Shown in pieces: positions 18,651 through 28,171 of a DNA stretch of 64,000 bases. The translations under genes were made by a program, and so were the position numbers. Numbering within the stretch: the stretch's first letter is position 1; each line of letters opens with the position of its first letter. Under the pieces are notes generated by a model. The model saw only the letters and a program-made list of their open reading frames with translations, searched no databases and was not told the DNA's origin. The DNA comes from Roseisolibacter agri (GTDB lineage Bacteria > Gemmatimonadota > Gemmatimonadetes > Gemmatimonadales > Gemmatimonadaceae): contig NZ_BRXS01000002.1 of NCBI RefSeq assembly GCF_030159095.1, positions 744,001 to 808,000 of the forward strand. Direction: 5' to 3'.

Positions 18651-18983
18651 TCACCCCATGTCGAGCACCAGCGACACGGCGCTCGTGAGCCGCGCCCACG
18701 CGTCGGCCTCGACGTCGAGCTGTCGGCGGCCGGCGCGCGTGAGCTCGTAGAACTTCGCCCGGCGGTTGCTCTCCGACGCGCCCCACTCGGCCCGGATCCA
18801 GCCGCGCCGCTCCAGGCGGTGCAGCGCGGGGTAGAGCGAGCCCTGGGGCACCTGCAGCGCGTCGCGCGACACGTGCCGGATGCGCTCGGAGATCGCCCAG
18901 CCGTGCATCGGCTCGACCGAGACGGCCTTCAGGATCAGCAGGTCGAGCGTGCCCTGCGGCAGGTCGAGGCGGTCGTCGATCAC
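18651..18983 (-). CDS. PadR family transcriptional regulator
   Basis: A 110-aa winged-helix regulator of the short PadR subfamily. The chosen GTG at 18983 gives DDRLDLPQGTLDLLILKAV as the N-terminus, the normal beginning of the family, and has GAGGA about eight bases upstream; a longer frame to 19178 is low-complexity. The recognition region VPQGSLYPALHRLERRGWI and the wing SNRRAKFYELTRAGRRQL are both intact. Its stop codon overlaps a GTG of the downstream permease gene, so the two are co-translated. PadR-permease pairs of this kind are common in Acidobacteriota and Gemmatimonadota. PadR probably represses the unit until an unknown ligand or toxic compound is sensed. Confidence 0.93.
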   Translation of the reverse strand: MIDDRLDLPQGTLDLLILKAVSVEPMHGWAISERIRHVSRDALQVPQGSLYPALHRLERRGWIRAEWGASESNRRAKFYELTRAGRRQLDVEADAWARLTSAVSLVLDMG

Positions 18984-19215
18984 GGCGCGGTCCTCGTGGG
19001 GTCGCGCGAAGGATGCGAGCGCTCTTGTAGAAGTGCAAGGGGTCGGCGATCGGCCGGCGCCGAGGGCGGACGGCACGTGCGGTCGCCCGCGTCGCACGGG
19101 GCTGGCGCGCGGGATGCGAATCCACGGGCGCTCACGCCACGCCGCCCGCTCCACGCGCCCGACCACGGGGCTGGCCAACCTCGGAACGGCCCCACCTCAG
19201 GAGCAGTCTCGCCGC

Positions 19216-19395
19216 ATGCCGCACCCACGCACCCAGCGCCCGATCGCGGAGAAGCCCGAGCCGAGGATCTGCGGCTGCTGCGCCACCTGCGGCTGCCAGG
19301 TGTTCCCGACGCGCGACGCGCTGCCGGACGTGTGCCCCAAGTGCAAGCAGCTGTGGACGGGGATCATCCTCGATCCCGACCGGACGCTGCGCTGA
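19216..19395 (+). CDS. 59-aa zinc-ribbon protein
   Basis: A very small protein that is nearly all a Cys-rich knuckle: CGCCATCGCQVF, then VCPKCKQLWTG. The pairs C22-x2-C25 and C40-x2-C43 could hold one zinc ion in a rubredoxin/zinc-ribbon fold, and extra Cys residues at 19, 21 and 27 may belong to the same cluster. The ATG at 19216 has AGGAG about twelve bases upstream; the frame is open further up but becomes Arg-rich. It lies in the space between padR (divergent) and the downstream hydrolase gene. No function can be assigned; nucleic-acid binding or metal handling are possible. Confidence 0.7.
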   Translation: MPHPRTQRPIAEKPEPRICGCCATCGCQVFPTRDALPDVCPKCKQLWTGIILDPDRTLR

Positions 19396-19550
19396 CGGGA
19401 GTGGCCGGGCGTCTCGCCGCGTGAAGGGTCTGCCGGTCGCGCACTCGCGTCCTGTTGCAGTCCGCTTCCGAGCGCCCCATGTTCGCGGACCGGTCCGGCC
19501 GACGTGGCCGCCGGCGATCGGACGCCGTCCTCCCGCCACCCGGGGGTCCC

Positions 19551-20894
19551 GTGCCGCTCCGTCTTCCGCGACAGGTGGCGCCGCGCGCCCTGTCGATCGT
19601 GCTCGCGGCGATCGCGAGCGCCGCGTGCGCTGACGCCACGCTCGGCGCCCAGTCCCTCCCACGCGCCACGCCCGGCGATGTCGGCCTCTCGGCCGAGGCG
19701 CTCGCGCGCATCGCGCCCGCCATGCGGGCCTACACCGACTCGGGGAAGCTCGGGGGCATGCTCGTCGCCGTCGCGCGCCACGGCAGGCTGGCGTACCTCG
19801 AGACGTTCGGGACGGCGGACGTCCGCACCGGCGCACCGCTCGCGTCCGACGCGGTCTTCCGCATGTACTCGATGACCAAGCCCGTCACCGCGGTGGCGGT
19901 GCTGCAGCTCGTCGAGCGCGGAACGCTCGGCCTCGACGATCCGGTGGCACGCTACATCCCGGCGTTCGCGGAGGCCGCCGTGTACGCGGGTGGCGGGGCC
20001 GCGCACCCGACGACGACGCCGGCGGTGCGACCGATCACCATCCGGCAGCTCCTGATGCACACGTCCGGGATGGCGTACGGGCTCGGGGTCCTGGCGCCGG
20101 ACTCGATCGCCAACGCGCGTGGGCTCTTCGTCGCCTCGCGCACCGTGGCCGGCTTCGCGGACACGGTGGCGCGCATCCCACTCGCCTTCCAGCCGGGGGC
20201 GCGATGGCGATACGGTCCCGGGCTCGAAGTGCTCGGCCGCGTCGTGGAGATCGTCGACGGACGCCCCTTCGAGCGCTATCTCGACGAGGAGATCTTCACG
20301 CCGCTCGGCATGCGCAGCACCGCGATGCGTCTCACGCCCGCGCTGCGCGCGCGACTCGCGGGCTACTACGAGCGCGGCCCGGACGGCCGGCTGCGCACGA
20401 CGCGAGGCATGGTGCCGCAGGACCTGCTCGAGCCGGCGGCGCGCTTCGCGTGCGGCGGGTGCGGACTGGTCTCGACGGCCGGCGATTACCTGCGGTTCGC
20501 GCAGATGCTGCTGAACGACGGCACGCTCGATGGCGTGCGCATCCTGCGGCCCGAGAGCGCCGCCGAGCTGCGGCGCGACGCGCTGCCGCCGGCGCTGGGG
20601 CCGATCCCGGCGGGCAACTTCGGTCCGGGCACGGGCTTCGGGCTCGGCGTCGCGGTGCAGCGCGACCGCGCGTCGCCGGAGAACCCGAGCGCGCCGGGCA
20701 CGTTCGGGTGGTCGGGTGCGGCGAACACGTATTTCTGGGTCGATCCGGCGAACGGCGTGATCGGGATGGTCCTCACGCAGCACCACCCGCCGTTCTCCTA
20801 TCCGCTTCTTCGGGAGACCAAGCAGCTCGTCTACGCGGCGCTCGTCGCCCCCGACTCCACGGCGCCGGCCACCCCGCCGCGCCGGCCGCGGTAG
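19551..20894 (+). CDS. Secreted serine hydrolase, beta-lactamase class C fold
   Basis: A 447-aa exported hydrolase of the serine beta-lactamase-like (PF00144) family. From the GTG at 19551 it has a signal peptide (ALSIVLAAIASAACADATLGAQ); an earlier ATG at 19479 remains possible. The catalytic SxxK is SMTK in FRMYSMTKPVTA. The family helix block LLMHTSGM follows. The usual YxN tyrosine motif appears as RYGPG, and the KTG-equivalent is the degenerate FGWSGAANTYFW near the C-terminus. Such enzymes act as esterases, D-aminopeptidases or carboxypeptidases rather than true beta-lactamases. It precedes a secreted M28 peptidase by 130 bp on the same strand, so the two may be co-expressed for peptide or cell-wall turnover. 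Confidence 0.92.
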   Translation: MPLRLPRQVAPRALSIVLAAIASAACADATLGAQSLPRATPGDVGLSAEALARIAPAMRAYTDSGKLGGMLVAVARHGRLAYLETFGTADVRTGAPLASDAVFRMYSMTKPVTAVAVLQLVERGTLGLDDPVARYIPAFAEAAVYAGGGAAHPTTTPAVRPITIRQLLMHTSGMAYGLGVLAPDSIANARGLFVASRTVAGFADTVARIPLAFQPGARWRYGPGLEVLGRVVEIVDGRPFERYLDEEIFTPLGMRSTAMRLTPALRARLAGYYERGPDGRLRTTRGMVPQDLLEPAARFACGGCGLVSTAGDYLRFAQMLLNDGTLDGVRILRPESAAELRRDALPPALGPIPAGNFGPGTGFGLGVAVQRDRASPENPSAPGTFGWSGAANTYFWVDPANGVIGMVLTQHHPPFSYPLLRETKQLVYAALVAPDSTAPATPPRRPR

Positions 20895-21024
20895 TCGACG
20901 CCGTCGGGACGTGCATGCGCGGCGTGCCCGCTCGCTTGCCGGCGCGCTTGCCGGCGCGCCGCACGCGGCGCAGATAGCACGTCCGGCGCGCACCCCGCGC
21001 GCCGACCCGTCCGCGTCTCCCGCC

Positions 21025-22581
21025 ATGCGCCTCCCGTCCACCACGACCCGTCTCCTCGCCGGCGTGCTCGGCGCCGTCGCCGCGGCCCCGCTCGGGGCGC
21101 AGGCCGCTCCGCGCGCCGCCACGCGCAGCGCCGAAGTCCCCGCCGCGCTCGCGGCCGTCCGCGAGGCCGACCTGCGGCGCGACGTCACCGAGATGGCGTC
21201 GCCCGCGATGCGCGGACGCGAGGGCGGCACGCTCGACGAGATGCGCGCGTCGATGTGGGTCGCGGAGCAGTACCGCCGCATCGGGCTCAGGCCCGCGGGC
21301 GACGACGGGACCTGGTTCCAGTGGCTCGACATGGTGCGCACGCGCGTCTCGACCACCGCCAGCCGCGCGAGCGTCGGCGGCCAGGCGCTGACGCTCTTCC
21401 GCGACCTGACGCCGCTCAACGTCGTGCCGGCGGAGGCGGCGGGCGCGGTGCTGTGGGTGCCCGACGCGACCGACAGCACCGTCGACGTGCGCGGACGCAT
21501 CGTCGCGACGCCGCTGCTCGCGCCGCCGCCGGCGGCCATCCGCGCGAACAGCTACACGTTCGCGTCGCGCTACGCGGACGCCGCCATCAACGCCACGCTC
21601 GCGCGCTTCCAGCGCCGCGGGCCGTCGGCCGTCATCCTCGTCGCGTCGGCGCCCGTGGACAGCGCGTACGAGGTCGTCGCCTCCGCCCGCACCCGCGGCG
21701 CGTACGACGTGGACCGCGCGGTGCCGCGCGCCGCCAACGGCTCACCGCGCGTGGCGCCGCCGCCCGCGCTCGGCAGCGGGCCGACGCCGGCGTTCCTCGT
21801 GCGCGCGGCGATGCGCGAGACGCTCGCGCGGCAGCCGCAGGCGGAGCTCTCCGTGCGTCTCGAGCGGTTCACGACGCCGTCGGTGAACGTCATCGGCATG
21901 GTGCGCGGCACCGATCCCGCGCTGCGCGACGAGTACGTCGTCTTCAGCTCGCACCAGGACGCCAACGGCGTGCGCGTCACGCTCGAAGGGGACTCGGTGC
22001 ACGCGGGCGCGGACGACAACGCCACGGTGACCGCCGCGGGGCTCGCGGCGGCGCGCGCGTTCGTGCGGCAGCCAGGGAGGCGCTCGGTCCTCTTCATCAA
22101 CCACGGCGCCGAGGAGCGCGGCCTGATCGGCTCGCGCTACCACGCCGCGAACCCAGTCGTCCCGCTCGAGAAGATCGTCGCGGTGCTCAACGGCGACATG
22201 ATCGGCCGCAACCATCCCGATTCGGCGTCGCTGCTGGGCGCGCAGCCGCCGCACCGCAACTCGAGCGACCTCGTGGCGATGGCGCTGCGCGCCAACGCGC
22301 TCACCGGGCGCTTCACGCTCGACTCGCTGTGGGACCGGCCGACGCATCCCGAAGGATGGTACTTCCGCAGCGACCACCTGCCGTACGCGCGCCTGAACGT
22401 GCCGGCGCTGATGTACACGACGAACCTGCACGACGACTACCACACGCCGCGCGACAACCCGGCCCGCATCGACTACGCGAAGCTGACGCGCATGGCGCAG
22501 TGGATGTACCTCACGGGCTGGTTCGTCGCGAACGCGCCCAAGCGCCCGGCGGTCGATCCGGGGTTCCGGCTGGAGCGCTGA
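21025..22581 (+). CDS. Secreted M28 family zinc peptidase
   Basis: A 518-aa exported aminopeptidase-like enzyme of family M28. The ATG at 21025 starts a signal peptide (RLLAGVLGAVAAAPLGAQ). Candidate ligands of the two-zinc site occur in order: H of SSHQDANG, D of HAGADDNAT, the EE pair of HGAEERGLIGS, D of LNGDMIGRN, and H of DDYHTPRDNPARID at the C-terminus. A protease-associated insert seems to occupy ~residues 130-290 before the catalytic part. M28 enzymes remove N-terminal residues from peptides. It lies between an SxxK hydrolase and SusC/SusD on the same strand, so it may feed peptides to that uptake pair, although a strong hairpin separates it from susC. Confidence 0.93.
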   Translation: MRLPSTTTRLLAGVLGAVAAAPLGAQAAPRAATRSAEVPAALAAVREADLRRDVTEMASPAMRGREGGTLDEMRASMWVAEQYRRIGLRPAGDDGTWFQWLDMVRTRVSTTASRASVGGQALTLFRDLTPLNVVPAEAAGAVLWVPDATDSTVDVRGRIVATPLLAPPPAAIRANSYTFASRYADAAINATLARFQRRGPSAVILVASAPVDSAYEVVASARTRGAYDVDRAVPRAANGSPRVAPPPALGSGPTPAFLVRAAMRETLARQPQAELSVRLERFTTPSVNVIGMVRGTDPALRDEYVVFSSHQDANGVRVTLEGDSVHAGADDNATVTAAGLAAARAFVRQPGRRSVLFINHGAEERGLIGSRYHAANPVVPLEKIVAVLNGDMIGRNHPDSASLLGAQPPHRNSSDLVAMALRANALTGRFTLDSLWDRPTHPEGWYFRSDHLPYARLNVPALMYTTNLHDDYHTPRDNPARIDYAKLTRMAQWMYLTGWFVANAPKRPAVDPGFRLER

Positions 22582-22609
22582 GCGTCTCCGGTACGTCGCC
22601 GATCCTCGT

Positions 22610-22637
22610 GAACGCCCGGCCATCCGGCCGGGCGTTC
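22610..22637 (+). terminator. 12-bp stem terminator after the M28 peptidase
   Basis: The arms 22610-22621 and 22626-22637 pair perfectly over 12 bp around an ATCC loop, 28 bp after the M28 stop codon. It lacks a T-run. The stem core GCCCGGC is shared with hairpins at 31205 and 46756. Confidence 0.75.
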
Positions 22638-22675
22638 TGCGTTCCTGCGCGCCGAGCGATCCGCTCGCACCGCGC

Positions 22676-22705
22676 TTGACGCGGCGTCGCGCCGGGCCGT
22701 ATGAG
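22676..22705 (+). promoter_or_regulatory. Candidate sigma-70-like promoter for susC-susD
   Basis: TTGACG at 22676-22681 and TATGAG at 22700-22705 are separated by 18 bases, just after the M28 terminator and about 170 bp before the SusC start. This is a pattern match only; one -35/-10 pair in 300 bp can occur by chance. Confidence 0.35.
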
Positions 22706-22874
22706 AGGAACGGACGGCGCACCCGCCGCGCCCCGCGCCCCCTCGCCCCCCGTTCGCGCCCGGTCCCGCCTCACGCGATCTCGCCCCACGCTCGGAACAT
22801 CGGAACGCAGGTGACCTCGTCGGTGCGCCCGTCCGGCGCGCCTCCCTCGTCTCACCGTCATCCCGGAGCAGCAG

Positions 22875-25800
22875 ATGAGACGTGCGTCCTCGTTCGTGCT
22901 CTCGTCGGTCCTCACGCTGGGCGTCGCCGTGCCCGGCGCGGCGCAGCAACGCCCACCGGCGCCCGCAGCGGAGTCGGCGCCGCGCGTGGAGACCGGCACG
23001 GTCAGCGGCGTCGTCACCGAGGCCACGACCGGCCAGCCAGTGCCCGATGCGCAGGTGGGGATCGCCGGCGCGCCGCTCGGCACCGCGACCCGCGCCGACG
23101 GGCGCTTCACCATCGCCAACGTGCCCGCGGGGAGCCGCGTGGTGCAGGTGCGGCGCATCGGCTACGCGCTGCAGGAGCGGACCGTCACCGTCGCCGCCGG
23201 GCAGGTGGCGACGGTCAGCTTCCAGCTCACGCGGCAGGCGACCGTGCTGAGCGAGGTCGTCACCGTCGGCTACGGCACGCAGCGCCGCGGGAACCTCACC
23301 GGCGCGGTGGACCAGGTCGGGAGCGAGGCGCTGCAGAACCGCCCGATGGCCAACCTGACGCAGGGGCTGCAGGGCGTGATCCCCAACGTCAACGTCGGGC
23401 TCCTCGACGGCCGGCCGACCCAGGCGCCGCGCATCAACGTGCGCGGCGCCACGTCCATCGGGCAGGGCGGCAACGCGCTCGTGCTGATCGACGGCGTCGA
23501 GGGCGACCCGAGCATGCTCAACCCGAACGACGTGGCGTCGATCTCGGTGCTGAAGGACGCCGCCGCGGCGGCGGTGTACGGCGCGCGCGGCGCGTTCGGC
23601 GTGGTGCTCATCACCACGAAGAAGCCCGCCGGCGACGGCTTCGCCATCACGTACGACACGCGCTACGGACAGCGGAGGCCCACCGTCCCGGCCGGGTACG
23701 TGACCGACGGCTACACGTACGCGAAGATGTTCAACGAGTCGTTCTTCAACTTCGAGGGGACGTTCCCGCAGAACATCAACAAGACGCAGAGCTTCTCGCA
23801 GCAGTACCTGACGGAGTTCGAGCGGCGCTCCAAGGACCCGAGCCTGCCGACCACCGTGGTCGGTCCCGACGGCCAGTACGTGTACTACGCCAGCACCGAC
23901 TGGTACGGCCTGCTCTACAAGGACCAGACGCCGACGGCGGAGCACAGCCTCTCGGTCTCGCGCAGCACCGACAAGGCGAGCTTCCTCATCTCCGGCCGCT
24001 ACCTCGACCAGCCCGGCCTGTTCCGCTACAGCTCCGACGACTACCGGATGCTGAACATGCGCGCGGTGGGCACGCTGCAGCTCTATCCGTGGCTGCAGGC
24101 GAGCAACAACCTGATCGCGTCCAACCGGAAGTACTACAACCCGCTGAACATCGGCGAGGGCGGCGGCATCTGGCGCAACCTCGCCGACGAGGGGCACCCG
24201 AGCGAGCCGATGCTCAACCCCGACGGCACACTCACCTGGTCGGGCGCCTACACCGTGGGCGACTTCTACTACGGGAAGAACGGGAGCGACCTGAGTCGGA
24301 ACCTGGTGCGCAACACCACCGGCCTCACGGCGACCTTCCTCGACCGCAAGCTGAAGATCAACGGCGACTTCTCCTTCCAGAACACCGCCGACGACGAGAC
24401 GCGGCGACGCGTCGAGATCCCGTACTCGCGCTCGCCCGGCGTGATCGAGTACCTGGGCACCGCCACCAACGACCTGCGCAACCTGCAGGACCGGGGCGTC
24501 TACCTCGCGAGCAATCTCTACGGCGACTTCCAGACGCTCCTCGCCGAGAAGCACTTCGTGAACGTGGTGCTCGGCACCAACTACGAGCAGTCGACCTTCG
24601 AGCGCCTCGACGTCACGCGCAACGGGCTGGTGTTCCCCGACGCGGAGAACATCAACCTCGCGCTGGGGCAGGGGATCACGACGGGCGGCAACTACGAGAA
24701 GTGGGCGATCCTCGGCGGCTTCTACCGCCTGAACTACAACTACGACGAGCGCTACCTCCTCGAGCTCGACGGCCGCTACGACGGCTCCTCCAAGTTCCCG
24801 TCGAGCCAGCGCTACGCCTTCTTCCCCTCGGCGTCGGTCGGCTGGCGCCCGTCGCGCGAGCCGTTCTGGAAGGTGCCGGAGCGCGTCATCTCCGACCTCA
24901 AGCTCCGCGCGTCGTACGGCTCGATGGGCAACGGCAACATCGCCGCGTACACGTTCAACGAGCTGTTCAACATCACGAAGTCCACGCGCATCCTGAACGG
25001 CGTGCAGCCGCAGTACACGGGCGCGCCGGCGGTGCTGCCCGACGGGCTGACGTGGGAGACGGTCACCACCAGCAACGTCGGCCTCGACCTCGAGATGCTC
25101 GCCGGGAAGCTGCTCTTCACCGGCGACGTGTACACCCGTCGCACGACGGACATGTACACGATCGGCATGACGCTGCCGGCGACCTTCGGCGCCACGTCGC
25201 CGCGCGGCAACTACGCCGACATGAAGACGACGGGCTGGGAGGCGATGCTCTCCTGGAACCACCGCTTCGACGTCGCGTCGCGCCCCCTCGGCTACAACGT
25301 CCAGCTGACGCTGGCCGACAACCGCGCGGAGATCCTGAAGTACAACAACCCCGATCGCTTCCTCACCGACTACTACGTCGGCCAGAAGGTCGGGGAGATC
25401 TGGGGCTACGTCACCGAGGGCTTCTTCGGGTCGGCCGAGCAGATCGCGTCGCACGCGGACCAGAGCCTGTTCCGGTCGCACTCGTCGGGACGCATCCAGG
25501 TCGGCGACATCATGCTCAAGGACCTGAACGGCGACGGCAAGGTCAACCCCGGGAAGAACACGGTGGACGATCCCGGCGACCGCGTCGTCATCGGCAACAC
25601 CACGCCGCGCTACCGCTACGGCGTCAACCTCGGCGCCAACTACCGCGGCGTCTTCCTCTCCAGCTTCTTCCAGGGCGTCGGCAAGCAGGACTGGTACCCG
25701 TCGCCGGAGTCGAACGCGTTCTGGGGCCAGTACAACCGCCCCTACGGCTTCGTGCCCGAGTGGCACCTCAAGCCGGGGATGATCTGGACGGCGGAGAACC

Positions 25801-26192
25801 CGAACGCCTTCCTCCCGCGCTACGCGTCGCGACTCTCCAACAACGCCGCCGGCATCCTGCGCCAGCCGCAGTCCAAGTACGTGATGAACGCGGCGTACCT
25901 GCGGCTGAAGAACCTGCAGCTGGGCTACAACCTCCCCACGCGCCTCTCGTCGCGCATCGGGGCGAACACCACGCGACTCTACGTCTCGGGCGAGAACCTC
26001 TGGACCTGGTCGCCGCTCTACAAGTACGCGGACAACATCGACGTCGAGAACGCGACGGCGCCGTCGGAGCGGCTGTTCCAGAACAATCCCGACCAGCTGA
26101 ACGCGTCGGGCGCGTTCGTGAACAACGCGGGCGACGGCTACAACTACCCGATGCTGCGCAGCTTCACCATCGGCGCGACCGTCACCTTCTGA
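22875..26192 (+). CDS. SusC/RagA TonB-dependent outer-membrane transporter
   Basis: A 1105-aa SusC-type outer-membrane transporter. It has a signal peptide (SFVLSSVLTLGVAVPGAAQ), then a carboxypeptidase-regulatory-like beta-sandwich (~40-120: GTVSGVVTEATTGQPVPDAQ and ADGRFTIANVPAGSR), then a TonB plug (~135-250, including NALVLIDGVEGDPSML and SISVLKDAAAAAVYGARGA), then a large barrel ending FTIGATVTF with the expected terminal Phe. The ATG at 22875 has GGAG about eight bases upstream. SusC works with the SusD lipoprotein encoded 13 bp downstream to import oligosaccharides or peptides using TonB energy. No glycoside hydrolase is encoded nearby, while secreted peptidases are, so the substrate is open. 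A LacI regulator converges from downstream. Confidence 0.96.
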   Translation: MRRASSFVLSSVLTLGVAVPGAAQQRPPAPAAESAPRVETGTVSGVVTEATTGQPVPDAQVGIAGAPLGTATRADGRFTIANVPAGSRVVQVRRIGYALQERTVTVAAGQVATVSFQLTRQATVLSEVVTVGYGTQRRGNLTGAVDQVGSEALQNRPMANLTQGLQGVIPNVNVGLLDGRPTQAPRINVRGATSIGQGGNALVLIDGVEGDPSMLNPNDVASISVLKDAAAAAVYGARGAFGVVLITTKKPAGDGFAITYDTRYGQRRPTVPAGYVTDGYTYAKMFNESFFNFEGTFPQNINKTQSFSQQYLTEFERRSKDPSLPTTVVGPDGQYVYYASTDWYGLLYKDQTPTAEHSLSVSRSTDKASFLISGRYLDQPGLFRYSSDDYRMLNMRAVGTLQLYPWLQASNNLIASNRKYYNPLNIGEGGGIWRNLADEGHPSEPMLNPDGTLTWSGAYTVGDFYYGKNGSDLSRNLVRNTTGLTATFLDRKLKINGDFSFQNTADDETRRRVEIPYSRSPGVIEYLGTATNDLRNLQDRGVYLASNLYGDFQTLLAEKHFVNVVLGTNYEQSTFERLDVTRNGLVFPDAENINLALGQGITTGGNYEKWAILGGFYRLNYNYDERYLLELDGRYDGSSKFPSSQRYAFFPSASVGWRPSREPFWKVPERVISDLKLRASYGSMGNGNIAAYTFNELFNITKSTRILNGVQPQYTGAPAVLPDGLTWETVTTSNVGLDLEMLAGKLLFTGDVYTRRTTDMYTIGMTLPATFGATSPRGNYADMKTTGWEAMLSWNHRFDVASRPLGYNVQLTLADNRAEILKYNNPDRFLTDYYVGQKVGEIWGYVTEGFFGSAEQIASHADQSLFRSHSSGRIQVGDIMLKDLNGDGKVNPGKNTVDDPGDRVVIGNTTPRYRYGVNLGANYRGVFLSSFFQGVGKQDWYPSPESNAFWGQYNRPYGFVPEWHLKPGMIWTAENPNAFLPRYASRLSNNAAGILRQPQSKYVMNAAYLRLKNLQLGYNLPTRLSSRIGANTTRLYVSGENLWTWSPLYKYADNIDVENATAPSERLFQNNPDQLNASGAFVNNAGDGYNYPMLRSFTIGATVTF

Positions 26193-26205
26193 CGACGAGA
26201 CGACC

Positions 26206-28032
26206 ATGACCAGACGACACATCCCGCGCCGCCTGCTGCTCGCGGTCGCGCTGGCCGCCGGTGTGACGGCGTGCGACGACTCGCTCGAGCAGAACCCGGT
26301 GGCGACCTCCAGCCGGGAGGCGGTGTTCGGCTCCGCGAACGGGCTCGCGCTCTACGCGACGTCGTTCTACAACTGGATGCCGGACGCGAACAACATCACG
26401 CAGTCCGAGTCGATGTCGGACTACGCGGCGCGCCGCGACGTGCCGCAGTTCATCCGGCCCGGCGTCTACAACTCGCGCGTCACCGACATCACGGCCTCGG
26501 GCCAGTACGAGGTCGTCGCCCTCGGCGGCAACGTCAACTGGCAGTGGACCACGCTGCGCAGCATCAACTACTTCCTCGCCAACAACACCGATCCGAGCGT
26601 CCCCGAGGCGGTGCGGAACAACTACAACGGCATCGCCCGCTTCTTCCGCGCCTGGTTCTACTTCGAGAAGGTGAAGCGCTACGGCGACGTCCCGTGGATC
26701 GACCGGCCGCTCGACGTCGGCGACTCGGCGCTCTACGCCGGGCGCGACTCGCGCACGGTGGTGATGGACCACGTGCTGGAGGACCTCGACTACGCCATCG
26801 CCAACATCACGGCGACCAACGAGGCGTCGCGCACGCTCGTCACGAAGGACGTGGCGCTCGCGCTCAAGTCGCGCGTGGCGCTGTTCGAGGGGGCGTTCCG
26901 GAAGTACCACCCGGAGTTCGGGCTCCAGAGCACCGCGGACCGCTGGCTCACCGAGTCGGCCAGCGCGGCGAAGGTCCTGATCGACAGCCGGCGGTACAGC
27001 CTCTACACGGGCTCGGGCCCCACCGACTCGTACCGGCAGGTCTTCATCCGCGAGGTGCCGATCGCGCAGGAGGTGCTGCTGACGAACGTCCAGAGCACCG
27101 CGCTGGCCGTGCGCCACCAGGCGAACTGGATCTACACCAGCGCCACCACGGGCGTGCGCTTCAGCTTCATCCGCCCCTTCATCCACACCTACCTCAACGT
27201 CGACGGCACGCCCTTCACCAACCGGGCGGGCTACCAGACGATGACCTTCCAGGAGGAGACGAAGGGGCGCGACGCGCGGCTGGCGCAGACGATACGCACG
27301 CCCGGCTACCGGCGGTTGCAGTCCGGCGCGCAGGTCGCCGCACCGCCGGCGTTCACGTACACCTACACCGGCTACCACCCGATCAAGTTCAGCACCGACG
27401 ACGCGTCGATGGACGGCGGGAGCCTCAACACGAACGCCGTGCACCTCTTCCGCTACGCCGAGGTGCTGCTGAACTACGCCGAGGCGCGGGCGGAGCTGGG
27501 GCAGCTGACCGCGGCCGACTGGGCGGCGACCGTCGGCGCGACGCGCGGCCGCGCGGGCATCACCGGCGGGCTCACCACGCTGCCGACGGTCGTCGATCCG
27601 TACCTGCGCTCGGTCTACTTCCCGGACGTCTCCAACCCGGTGATCCTCGAGATCCGCCGCGAGCGCGGGATCGAGCTCGCGATGGAGGGCTTCCGCTTCT
27701 ACGACATCGTGCGCTGGGCGCGTGGCGCGCTGATGGAGATGGAGTGGCGCGGGATCTACGTGCCGCAGGCGAACACGAACATCGACCTGGACGAGAACGG
27801 GACGCCGGACGTGAACTTCTTCACGGTCAACGTCCCGACCGCGAACCGGCTGCCGAGCGTCACCTACATCTCGGTGACGGGCAACGACTTCAAGCTCGCG
27901 AACGGGACGTCCGGCGAGATCGTCTGGCGCAGCGACATCCCGCGGAAGTGGGAGCAGAAGAACTACCTGTACCCGATCCCGGAGGGCGACCTGCTCACCA
28001 ACCCGGCGCTGAAGCAGAACCCCGGCTGGTGA
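26206..28032 (+). CDS. RagB/SusD substrate-binding outer-membrane lipoprotein
   Basis: A 608-aa SusD-family lipoprotein. The signal peptide ends in the lipobox AGVTAC, followed by the usual acidic DDSLEQNPV. The helical core (TPR-like) includes the family block YNGIARFFRAWFYFEKVKRY followed by GDVPW, and the C-terminal half has LFRYAEVLLNYAEARAELG, then IRRERGIELAMEGFRFYDI and VRWARG, all typical of RagB/SusD. It caps the SusC barrel and captures the substrate at the cell surface. It starts 13 bp after the susC stop codon, clearly one operon, and is followed by a strong terminator. Length is normal for the family. Confidence 0.96.
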   Translation: MTRRHIPRRLLLAVALAAGVTACDDSLEQNPVATSSREAVFGSANGLALYATSFYNWMPDANNITQSESMSDYAARRDVPQFIRPGVYNSRVTDITASGQYEVVALGGNVNWQWTTLRSINYFLANNTDPSVPEAVRNNYNGIARFFRAWFYFEKVKRYGDVPWIDRPLDVGDSALYAGRDSRTVVMDHVLEDLDYAIANITATNEASRTLVTKDVALALKSRVALFEGAFRKYHPEFGLQSTADRWLTESASAAKVLIDSRRYSLYTGSGPTDSYRQVFIREVPIAQEVLLTNVQSTALAVRHQANWIYTSATTGVRFSFIRPFIHTYLNVDGTPFTNRAGYQTMTFQEETKGRDARLAQTIRTPGYRRLQSGAQVAAPPAFTYTYTGYHPIKFSTDDASMDGGSLNTNAVHLFRYAEVLLNYAEARAELGQLTAADWAATVGATRGRAGITGGLTTLPTVVDPYLRSVYFPDVSNPVILEIRRERGIELAMEGFRFYDIVRWARGALMEMEWRGIYVPQANTNIDLDENGTPDVNFFTVNVPTANRLPSVTYISVTGNDFKLANGTSGEIVWRSDIPRKWEQKNYLYPIPEGDLLTNPALKQNPGW

Positions 28033-28057
28033 TCGGCGTCGCGACCGGCGCACGTGC

Positions 28058-28084
28058 GAGAGGCCCCGCGGTGCGGGGCCTCTC
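28058..28084. terminator. 12-bp stem terminator between susD and the LacI gene
   Basis: The arms 28058-28069 and 28073-28084 are perfectly complementary over 12 bp with a three-base loop. The hairpin starts 26 bp after the susD stop and lies between converging genes, so it can serve susD and, read from the other strand, the LacI gene. Confidence 0.8.
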
Positions 28085-28171
28085 GCGTCTCACCACGTGT
28101 CGGCCGCGGTCGGGTGCCGTCCGGCGATGGTGCGCGCGAACCTCCCCGGTCGCGGACGTCGGCGATGCTCG

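Noticed and set aside
20933-20956. Two adjacent 12-base copies (CGCTTGCCGGCG) before the M28 gene
   Set aside because: Real but short; in this base composition a two-copy 12-mer has no clear meaning and no link to a gene start.
22473-26222. A 1249-codon minus-strand frame opposite susC
   Set aside because: Low-complexity Arg/Val/Asp-rich translation with no motif. SusC on the plus strand is unambiguous.
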